A stretch of DNA of 7,206 nucleotides, from assembly GCA_007122185.1 (NCBI GenBank), contig SKUI01000022.1, positions 1 to 7,206 of the forward strand, written 5' to 3'. A program made the translations under genes and the position numbers. Source of the stretch: Rhodothermia bacterium. Its GTDB lineage: Bacteria > Bacteroidota > Rhodothermia > Balneolales > Natronogracilivirgulaceae. Shown piece after piece: positions 1 to 5,347 of this stretch (position 1 is the stretch's first letter; each line of letters begins with the position of its first letter). The notes under the pieces were generated by a model that saw nothing but the letters and a program-made list of their open reading frames with translations, searched no databases and had not been told where the DNA came from.

Positions 1-20
1 GCATCGATATCTTTCGACAT
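1..20 (-). CDS. acpP: Acyl carrier protein, first codons only (runs off the left edge)
   Basis: Only six full codons are visible, read from an ATG at 20-18: Met-Ser-Lys-Asp-Ile-Asp, then two bases (GC) of an Ala codon. Acyl carrier protein carries the growing acyl chain on a phosphopantetheine arm and is the shared substrate of FabD, FabH, FabG and PlsX encoded just upstream. The call rests mainly on position: acpP directly follows fabG in the fab cluster of very many bacteria, and the visible start is typical of ACPs. A possible weak ribosome binding site (ACAGG) lies about 12 bases before the ATG. The serine that receives the arm lies outside the window, so the call cannot be confirmed from sequence here. 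It is separated from fabG by 126 bp containing a promoter candidate, unlike the tight junctions elsewhere. Confidence 0.7.
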
Positions 21-103
21 AATGTGTTACCTGTGTGTTGTGGGTTATCTTTTTGATTTCGCGATTCTTGGAATTTACCAATGGGCTCGCTTAAATGCCT
101 TTT

Positions 104-132
104 ATAATAAAAATAGATTCCTGTTAAATCAA
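104..132 (-). promoter_or_regulatory. Candidate sigma70-type promoter for acpP
   Basis: On the minus strand TTGATT (132-127) is followed, after exactly 17 bases, by TATTAT (109-104). The hexamers match the housekeeping consensus at 4 of 6 and 5 of 6 positions. The surroundings are AT-rich. Transcription would begin near position 97, giving an untranslated leader of roughly 77 bases before the acpP ATG at 20. The promoter begins about 14 bases after the fabG stop codon. It would let acpP, whose product is usually needed in much larger amounts than the enzymes, be expressed beyond the level set by the upstream operon. It does not match the Bacteroides-type -33/-7 consensus (TTTG / TAnnTTTG). 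Confidence 0.5.
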
Positions 133-146
133 CATGGACCGAAACG

Positions 147-905
147 CTACATTGCCATGCCTCCATCCACGTTCAGGATGGCACCGGTGATGTAGGAAGC
201 GGCATCCGAGGCCAGAAAGGCCACGGCTTGCGCTACTTCTTCCGGCTCTCCGGCCCGTTTCAGCGGTATTTGCGCTTCAATGCTTTTAAGGATATTCTCA
301 TCAAGCTTTCCTGTCATTTCAGTGGATATGTATCCCGGTGCAATCACATTCACGCGGATATTCCTGGAGGCCACCTCCCTGGCAAGTGATTTTGAAAATC
401 CTATAATCCCGGCTTTGGATGCCGAATAGTTGGTCTGTCCTGCATTGCCGGCTATTCCGACGACAGAGCTGATGTTGATAATGGATCCGGAACGGGCTTT
501 CATCATGGGACGAATGGCTGCTTTTGAGTAGTTGAAGACACTTTTAAGGTTGGTGCGAATTACATCATCCCACTGCTCTTCCGTCATGCGCATGATCAGG
601 GTGTCACGGGTTATGCCGGCATTGTTCACCAGTATGTCCAATCCGTTGAATTCATCCTGGGCAATGGCAATCACCTTTTCCGCCTCATTGAAATCAACCG
701 CATCGGCCTGAACAGCTTTTGCATTCCTTCCCTTTTCTTCCATTTGCCGGACCACTTCCTCTGCGGCCTCGGCAGAACGGGCATAGGTGATCAGCACGTC
801 CGCTCCGGCCTCAGCAAGCTGAAGTGCAATGGCTTTGCCAATTCCGCGACTTCCGCCGGTCACAAGCGCCGTTTTACCGTTCAGGGTAAATTTTTCCAAA
901 TTCAT
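147..905 (-). CDS. fabG: 3-oxoacyl-[acyl-carrier-protein] reductase FabG
   Basis: FabG is a soluble cytoplasmic short-chain dehydrogenase that uses NADPH to reduce 3-oxoacyl-ACP to (3R)-3-hydroxyacyl-ACP, the first reduction in each round of type II fatty acid elongation. The 252-residue protein has the full classical SDR layout. The dinucleotide-binding motif TGGSRGIG is at residues 16-23 and NNAG at 94-97. The catalytic tetrad is Asn119, Ser147 (in ISSVVG), Tyr160 and Lys164 (in YSASK). The PGYISTEMT segment follows, and the protein ends in the typical NVDGGMAM. Length and motif spacing match FabG proper. SDRs are a large family, but position between fabD and acpP makes another substrate unlikely. 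The ATG at 905 gives the usual short N-terminus before the Rossmann fold. No clear Shine-Dalgarno sequence precedes it. The gap from the fabD stop is 26 bp, so it is probably co-transcribed with fabD. Confidence 0.97.
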   Translation of the reverse strand: MNLEKFTLNGKTALVTGGSRGIGKAIALQLAEAGADVLITYARSAEAAEEVVRQMEEKGRNAKAVQADAVDFNEAEKVIAIAQDEFNGLDILVNNAGITRDTLIMRMTEEQWDDVIRTNLKSVFNYSKAAIRPMMKARSGSIINISSVVGIAGNAGQTNYSASKAGIIGFSKSLAREVASRNIRVNVIAPGYISTEMTGKLDENILKSIEAQIPLKRAGEPEEVAQAVAFLASDAASYITGAILNVDGGMAM

Positions 906-931
906 GGTTTCAGTAATTATATGGTGCGTTC

Positions 932-1819
932 TTATTGAAATCCGGAAATTCCGACATCCTTGAGTGTACGTTTTACCAAACCCTGCAGTACATTGCCGGA
1001 ACCTACTTCCACAAAATGTTTTGCGCCGTCCTGGTGCATGCTGCTTAGCGTCTGTGACCAGCGCACCGGTTTCAGCAATTGCTGTTTCAAATTATCCCTT
1101 ATCACATCCGGATCGTGCGAAACGGCTCCGGTAACATTTGAATACACACCAGCAACGGGTTTTTGAAACGCAAGTGTATCCAGAATGGTATTGAGTTCAT
1201 CGTGGGCCGAGGACATTAAAGGCGAGTGGAATGCACCGCTAACCGGCAGCTTTTTTACGATTTTTGCACCGGCTTCCTTGAACTTCTCCATGGCTTCGTC
1301 CACAGCCGGAATATGACCTGAAATGACAAGCTGACCTTCTGTATTGTAATTGGCAGGAATAACAACATGATCGGGCTCCGAACTAAGCCCGGAACAAATT
1401 TTTTCCACCACTTCATCATCAAGGCCGATGATAGCGGCCATTGCACCGGGTTGTGATTCTCCTGCCTCCTGCATCAGCTCACCCCGTCGCTTGACAGCCC
1501 TCAGGGCATCTTCAAACTGAAGCACCCCCGATGCCGCCAGTGCCGTATACTCACCAAGGCTGTGTCCCGCAACCATATCCGGGCGATGTCCCAGAATCTC
1601 GAAGAGGGAAAAAGCGTGGACAAACAGTGCGGGTTGCGTATGCTTTGTCTGGGTGAGCAGGTGCTCCGGACCCTCGAACATGATATCCGTAAGCCGGTAG
1701 CCCAGAATCTCATTCGCCTCATCGCAGCGCTTTCGAAAATCACTGTTGAAGCGGTAATGATCCAGTCCCATTCCGGTTTTTTGCGATCCCTGTCCGGGAA
1801 AAAGGTATGCTATTTTCAT
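932..1819 (-). CDS. fabD: Malonyl-CoA:ACP transacylase FabD
   Basis: FabD moves the malonyl group from malonyl-CoA to the phosphopantetheine arm of ACP, supplying the two-carbon extender for FabH and the elongating condensing enzymes. The 295-residue protein opens with the family signature FPGQGSQ (residues 7-13). It has the nucleophile elbow GHSLGE (85-90) with Ser87 as the acyl-carrying serine. Arg112 lies in RRGELM and is placed to bind the malonyl carboxylate. The catalytic base is His198 in GAFHSPLM. EVGSGNVLQGL (271-281) is the conserved C-terminal segment. Spacing of Ser87, Arg112 and His198 closely follows the E. coli enzyme (Ser92, Arg117, His201). The ATG at 1819 gives an N-terminus that starts directly at the family's first beta strand. 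It lies 12 bp after the fabH stop, without an evident Shine-Dalgarno sequence, which suggests coupled expression. Confidence 0.97.
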   Translation of the reverse strand: MKIAYLFPGQGSQKTGMGLDHYRFNSDFRKRCDEANEILGYRLTDIMFEGPEHLLTQTKHTQPALFVHAFSLFEILGHRPDMVAGHSLGEYTALAASGVLQFEDALRAVKRRGELMQEAGESQPGAMAAIIGLDDEVVEKICSGLSSEPDHVVIPANYNTEGQLVISGHIPAVDEAMEKFKEAGAKIVKKLPVSGAFHSPLMSSAHDELNTILDTLAFQKPVAGVYSNVTGAVSHDPDVIRDNLKQQLLKPVRWSQTLSSMHQDGAKHFVEVGSGNVLQGLVKRTLKDVGISGFQ

Positions 1820-1831
1820 GGGAACAAATGG

Positions 1832-2824
1832 TTACATGGCCCACTTGAGGTAGATGGCACCCCAGGTGTATCCACCACCGAACGCTGAGAGAACAAGTTT
1901 GTCACCTTTGTTAAGTCGATCCTTCCAGTCATACAGACAAAGCGGGATTGTTGCGGCCGTGGTGTTACCGTATTTGTCGATATTGATCATCACTTTGGAA
2001 GGATCCAGTTCCATTCTGCGCGCTGTGGCATCAATGATCCTGAGATTGGCCTGATGCGGAACAAGCCAGTCCACATCATCGCCGGACAACCGGTTTTTTT
2101 TCATGATCTCTACGGATACGTCGGCCATCCCTTCTGTGGCCCTTTTGAACACAGGACGGCCTTCCTGGTAAATATAGTGCATTTTTTTATCTACCGTATC
2201 ATGGCTTGCCGGGTTGCGGCTTCCTCCTCCAAACTGGACCAGTGTATTGGACATGTCCCCATCCGAATACATGATGCTGTCGATAATGGCATTTTCGTCA
2301 TCCGCCGGCTCCAGCAAAACGCCTGCGGCGCCATCTCCAAACAGTATGCAGGTCGCACGATCGGTATAATCCACAATGGCACTCATTTTATCTGATCCGA
2401 TAACCATTACCTTCTTGTATTGCCCGGAAGTGATCATATTGGACCCTACTTCCAGGGCATATAAAAAACCCGAGCATGCCGCTGACAGATCAAAACAGAA
2501 AGCGTTAGTAGCGCCAATCAAGCTCTGGGCAATGCAGGCCGTAGCAGGAAACATGTAATCGGGAGTGACCGTGGCAACAATGATCACTTCGATTTCGGAC
2601 GCATCCATGTTGCGCTGCCGCAATATCTCACGTGCCGCTTCTGCTGCCATGAAACCAGAAGCCTTATCAGGATCCTTGAGGATTCTGCGTTCTATGATGC
2701 CCGTTCTTGTGCGGATCCATTCGTCATTGGTCTCCACCATTTTTTCCAGTTCCTGATTCGTCAGGACGTAATCAGGCAGGTAATGCCCCACGGCAGAGAT
2801 CTTTGCTTTAATTTCAGAACTCAT
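1832..2824 (-). CDS. fabH: 3-oxoacyl-[acyl-carrier-protein] synthase III FabH
   Basis: FabH starts fatty acid synthesis by condensing a primer acyl-CoA with malonyl-ACP, releasing CO2. The 330-residue protein has the complete KAS III thiolase fold signature: acyl-accepting Cys117 in AACSGF (115-120), His257 in PHQAN (256-260) and Asn287 in GNTTAA (286-291). Other family landmarks are DEWIRTRTGI (34-43), FGDGAAGVL (162-170) and the C-terminal SAFGGGYTWG (313-322). The Cys-to-His distance is a few residues longer than in E. coli, owing to a loop around residues 198-220. Primer preference (acetyl versus branched acyl-CoA) cannot be read reliably from the sequence. ATG at 2824 follows a 74-bp gap after plsX that contains inverted repeats. 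No strong Shine-Dalgarno sequence is seen, only a weak GAAGA next to the start. The stop lies 12 bp before fabD. Confidence 0.97.
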   Translation of the reverse strand: MSSEIKAKISAVGHYLPDYVLTNQELEKMVETNDEWIRTRTGIIERRILKDPDKASGFMAAEAAREILRQRNMDASEIEVIIVATVTPDYMFPATACIAQSLIGATNAFCFDLSAACSGFLYALEVGSNMITSGQYKKVMVIGSDKMSAIVDYTDRATCILFGDGAAGVLLEPADDENAIIDSIMYSDGDMSNTLVQFGGGSRNPASHDTVDKKMHYIYQEGRPVFKRATEGMADVSVEIMKKNRLSGDDVDWLVPHQANLRIIDATARRMELDPSKVMINIDKYGNTTAATIPLCLYDWKDRLNKGDKLVLSAFGGGYTWGAIYLKWAM

Positions 2825-2841
2825 TCTTCAGAAAAGTTATA

Positions 2842-2881
2842 CAGTCCGTATGTATGCATCTGACTGCCGCGTTATGCGGAC
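2842..2881. repeat. Nested inverted repeats in the plsX-fabH gap
   Basis: The 74-bp gap between the plsX stop and the fabH start holds several overlapping dyads. On the plus strand GTCCGTAT (2844-2851) faces ATGCGGAC (2874-2881), which is 7 of 8 complementary across 22 bases. CAGTC (2842-2846) faces GACTG (2862-2866). CCGC (2867-2870) faces GCGG (2876-2879) across a 5-base loop. The long pairing excludes the two short ones. No run of T residues follows on the transcribed strand, so this is not a standard intrinsic terminator. It could be an mRNA structure affecting processing or fabH translation, or simply chance. Arms are short. Confidence 0.3.
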
Positions 2882-2898
2882 GGCGCCAACCCCTTTAT

Positions 2899-3882
2899 TC
2901 ACGCTACAGATGCTATAATTTTTTTGTTGATATCCGATTCGGCCATCCTGACCGCATTGAGAATCATGTTTTTTATGGCTTCCGGAGAGCTGCCACCGTG
3001 CCCCACCATACTGATCCCGTTCACACCAAGGAACGGAACACCGCCAACCCGCTGGTAGTCAAAAGGCATAAAAGCCTCCTGAAGCAGAGATGTCACCAGG
3101 GCAACCTGTTCTTTGTTCAGCTGACGTTTCTTTATAACACCCATGAGCAGCATTTTGAGTGCGTCAGGAATAGACTCGCCAAACTTGAGAAGAATGTTTC
3201 CGGTGATTCCATCACAGACAAACACGTCAGCCTGTCCGGCCAGTATGTCACGACCCTCAATATTACCAACAAAATTGGGAAGTGCCTGCAGAAGATGATA
3301 CGCTTTTTTGAGTGTCTCGGATCCTTTTTCCTTCTCCTCACCCACATTGAGCAACCCGATTCTCGGAGTGTCTATGCCCATCATGTCCCGTGCATAGATA
3401 TTGCCCATAACACCGAACTGGAAAAGCATTTCCGGTTTGACCTCCAGGTTTGCGCCGGCATCGATCATCAGCCCCAAACCCTTTACCGTAGGATAAAATG
3501 TAGCGATGGTCGGACGTATGACCCCATCGAGCCTCCCAAGGATAAAGGCGGAGGCAGCCATCAGCGCCCCTGTGTTGCCGGCACTCACAAAGCCGTCAAC
3601 CATACCCTTCTGATGCATGCCGAGCCCCACGACTATGGAAGAGTGTGGTTTGTTGCGGACAGCCTGTGCCGGCGATTCATCCATGCCTATTATTTCAGGT
3701 GCATCCTGAAGTATGATGCGATTCTCTGGATAGTCATGGTTTGCAAGTTCTTTTTTAATTTCTTCTTCAGGACCGGTAAGAATAACGACAAGTCGGTCAT
3801 TTTCCCTGACGGCCAGCACGGCACCGCCTACCGGGTTTTCTGGAAAATGATCTCCGCCAAAGGCATCAACGGCAATTTTCAT
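2899..3882 (-). CDS. plsX: Phosphate acyltransferase PlsX
   Basis: PlsX converts long-chain acyl-ACP and inorganic phosphate to acyl-phosphate, which the membrane enzyme PlsY uses to acylate glycerol-3-phosphate, so it links fatty acid synthesis to phospholipids. It is a peripheral membrane protein in bacteria studied. The sequence starts MKIAVDAFGGD, the hallmark PlsX N-terminus. It then has VSAGNTGALMAAS, a MIDAGAN segment, NVGEEKEKG, CDGITGNILLK and GHGGSS, all in family order, in 327 residues (usual length about 330-350). The start is set at the ATG at 3882. An in-frame ATG immediately before it (3885) would add one Met. The reading frame stays open to 4035, but that extension overlaps rpmF in another frame, has no PlsX-like sequence and would disrupt the canonical N-terminus, so it is rejected. 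No Shine-Dalgarno sequence is evident. It lies about 50 bp downstream of rpmF. Confidence 0.96.
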   Translation of the reverse strand: MKIAVDAFGGDHFPENPVGGAVLAVRENDRLVVILTGPEEEIKKELANHDYPENRIILQDAPEIIGMDESPAQAVRNKPHSSIVVGLGMHQKGMVDGFVSAGNTGALMAASAFILGRLDGVIRPTIATFYPTVKGLGLMIDAGANLEVKPEMLFQFGVMGNIYARDMMGIDTPRIGLLNVGEEKEKGSETLKKAYHLLQALPNFVGNIEGRDILAGQADVFVCDGITGNILLKFGESIPDALKMLLMGVIKKRQLNKEQVALVTSLLQEAFMPFDYQRVGGVPFLGVNGISMVGHGGSSPEAIKNMILNAVRMAESDINKKIIASVA

Positions 3883-3935
3883 CATGTGGGTATATGTGAA
3901 TTTGGATTGGATTCCTGTTGGATACCGGTCTGAAC

Positions 3936-4121
3936 TCAGACTTCGCTGGCGGCCTTGACTACCTGACGCCCCCTGTAATATCCACATTCCGTACAGGCGC
4001 GATGACGCTGATGAACCGTTCCGCAATTGGGACACTCAGTCAGGGTGAGATCCTCCAACTTGTAATTTGCGCGTCTTTTGTCCCTTCTGGCCTTGGAGGT
4101 TTTTCTTTTTGGATGTGCCAT
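3936..4121 (-). CDS. rpmF: 50S ribosomal protein L32
   Basis: This is a 61-residue protein of the large ribosomal subunit. It begins [18 protein letters not shown], the diagnostic basic N-terminus of bacterial L32. A zinc-ribbon half follows with Cys30-x-x-Cys33 and Cys43-x-x-Cys46, so this is the zinc-binding (C+) form, not the zinc-free paralog that some bacteria make under zinc limitation. The C-terminal GYYRGRQVV segment is also typical. The ATG at 4121 lies 10 bp after the stop of the DUF177/YceD gene, its near-universal partner. A short GGA lies close to the start, but no good Shine-Dalgarno sequence. The neighbouring plsX follows after about 50 bp, reproducing the classic yceD-rpmF-plsX-fab order. 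Confidence 0.97.
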   Translation of the reverse strand: MAHPKRKTSKARRDKRRANYKLEDLTLTECPNCGTVHQRHRACTECGYYRGRQVVKAASEV

Positions 4122-4131
4122 ATTCCGTTAT

Positions 4132-4638
4132 TTAATTCTTTTGAAATTTTTGTTTCAGTTCCGTAAGGGCGTCCCACCTGGGATCATGCCCCGATTCTTT
4201 TTCTTTGTCACCAAAACTGGCTTCAAATTCCGTGATTTCCCCATCCTCGATATATCTTGGATGAAGTTTTTTGACAGGGATACTGAGCAGTATCGTATCC
4301 CGCAATTCCCGGGTGATATCAATGACATTCCGTGATGGATCGAGCTTTCGGAGCGTCCCGGAGAGCTCCTCCCGTTCATCCTGGACATCGTGCTGAAAAA
4401 CAACTTCGTACGTACTTTCAAGCATGGTTTCATAGCGATCGAGCGAGCGGTCACAGGTCAGGGTTGCAAAAGCATTTAACTGACACTGAATCCGGAGGTT
4501 GTCATCCTGCTTGTTAAACTTCAGCTGTATCCGGACCCGGTTTATGCCCGAGCCTTCGACACCAAGCTCTTCAGCCTCAACTTCAAGCTGTTCATCTGAC
4601 ACCCCCTTGGGTATCTCGTTGTATCGGAAGGAAATCAT
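4132..4638 (-). CDS. DUF177/YceD family protein, probable 23S rRNA accumulation factor
   Basis: This is a 168-residue soluble, acidic protein with no membrane segment or signal peptide. Members of the YceD/DUF177 family sit next to rpmF in most bacteria, and in E. coli and plants they are needed for normal 23S rRNA accumulation; the mechanism is not settled. Family features seen are an ATLTCDRSLDRYE segment (58-70), IDITRELRDTILLSIPVKKLHP (106-127) and the C-terminal DPRWDALTELK (152-162). Only two cysteines are present (52 and 62). The usual second Cys of the CxRC-type motif is Ser65, and the downstream cysteine cluster is replaced by HPRYIEDG. As I recall, this His-Pro...Glu-Asp-Gly form is typical of Bacteroidota homologs. 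ATG at 4638 follows a 62-bp gap with a promoter candidate. The stop lies 10 bp before rpmF, so the two are surely one transcript. Confidence 0.88.
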   Translation of the reverse strand: MISFRYNEIPKGVSDEQLEVEAEELGVEGSGINRVRIQLKFNKQDDNLRIQCQLNAFATLTCDRSLDRYETMLESTYEVVFQHDVQDEREELSGTLRKLDPSRNVIDITRELRDTILLSIPVKKLHPRYIEDGEITEFEASFGDKEKESGHDPRWDALTELKQKFQKN

Positions 4639-4651
4639 GTTGATCTGTACA

Positions 4652-4679
4652 CTTATAACAAAGCTGGCAAATTTAACAA
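4652..4679 (-). promoter_or_regulatory. Weak candidate promoter ahead of yceD-rpmF-plsX-fab
   Basis: In the 62-bp AT-rich gap between the kinase gene and the DUF177 gene, the minus strand reads TTGTTA (4679-4674), 16 bases, then TATAAG (4657-4652). These match the sigma70 hexamers at 4 and 5 of 6 positions. Initiation would fall near 4645, about 7 bases before the ATG, giving an almost leaderless message. The same gap also holds TAAATTTG, which fits the Bacteroides-type -7 consensus TAnnTTTG but lacks a convincing upstream TTTG partner. AT-rich gaps yield such matches by chance, so support is modest. The biological expectation of a promoter ahead of the conserved yceD-rpmF cluster is what makes it worth listing. 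Confidence 0.3.
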
Positions 4680-4700
4680 ATTATGCACTCATAAACAACG

Positions 4701-5342
4701 CTATGAAAATAATCCAAATCTCCTTTGCTCTATGATTTCGATTACCTTTCCCAAATCCTCCTTGTTGTTGACAAAATCCAGATGGTCCGTATCAATGATA
4801 AGTTTTTCATGCGGATACCGTTTGATCCAGTCTTCATAGAGCGTGTTAAGCCGTTCGAGATATTCAATCCTGATAGTGCTTTCGTAGTCTCTGCCGCGCT
4901 GTTGAATCTGCCGGACCAGGGTTGGCACGTCAGCACGCAGATAGATGAGCAGGTCAGGTGGTGTGAGAAATGCAACCATCTCCCGAAACAGATTGCTGTA
5001 ATTTTCAAAATCGCGCTTGCTCATCAGCCCCATCTGGTAGAGGTTCTTGGCAAAAATCTCAACGTCCTCGTAAATGGTTCGGTCCTGGATGAAGCTCTGC
5101 CGGGTGCCTACAATCTCTTTCTGGCTGCGAAACCGGCTGGACAGGAAATAGACCTGCAGATTGAAGCTCCACCGCCTCATATCTTCATAAAAGTCGGTCA
5201 GGTAAGGATTGTCATCCACGGATTCGTAGTAGGCACGCCACTTGTAGTGTTTGGCCAGCAAGGTGGTGAGCGAAGATTTTCCAGCCCCAATATTGCCGGC
5301 AACGGCATAATAGTAGAATTCCGATTTTGCGTTATCTGACAT
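4701..5342 (-). CDS. Deoxynucleoside kinase (dCK/dGK family, resembling Bacillus dAK/dCK)
   Basis: The enzyme transfers phosphate from ATP to the 5' hydroxyl of deoxynucleosides in the salvage pathway, in the cytoplasm. The 213-residue protein has the P-loop GNIGAGKSS (16-24) and Glu40 in the ESVDDNPYL segment, the likely catalytic base region. WSFNLQVYFL (58-67) includes Gln63, placed to contact the base. The DRTIYED motif (87-93) corresponds to the family's (E/D)RS. RGRDYEST (149-156) is the arginine-rich lid. The pattern from the DRTIYED motif into EIFAK recalls the Bacillus subtilis dAdo/dCyd kinase more than its dGuo kinase, but substrate choice is inference from memory. The ATG at 5342 is supported by AAGGAG 10 bases upstream, inside the end of pgi. 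The gap from pgi is 5 bp, so translation is probably coupled. Being in an operon with glycolytic genes is unusual. Confidence 0.9.
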   Translation of the reverse strand: MSDNAKSEFYYYAVAGNIGAGKSSLTTLLAKHYKWRAYYESVDDNPYLTDFYEDMRRWSFNLQVYFLSSRFRSQKEIVGTRQSFIQDRTIYEDVEIFAKNLYQMGLMSKRDFENYSNLFREMVAFLTPPDLLIYLRADVPTLVRQIQQRGRDYESTIRIEYLERLNTLYEDWIKRYPHEKLIIDTDHLDFVNNKEDLGKVIEIIEQRRFGLFS

Positions 5343-5347
5343 GGTTT

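Noticed and set aside
2825..2850. TGTATAAC just before fabH as an extended -10 promoter element
   Set aside because: There is no acceptable -35 hexamer at 16-18 bases, and transcription would begin within a few bases of the start codon.
2867..2879. CCGC/GCGG hairpin after plsX as an intrinsic terminator
   Set aside because: The stem is only four base pairs and no T-run follows on the transcribed (minus) strand. A terminator would also cut the conserved plsX-fabH linkage.
2854..3933. A 359-codon open frame on the plus strand covering the whole of plsX
   Set aside because: It is codon-aligned antisense to plsX. It stays open simply because plsX uses no TTA, CTA or TCA codons, whose complements would be stops. 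The product has no recognisable domain and is rich in His, Cys and Phe, as expected of an antisense shadow.
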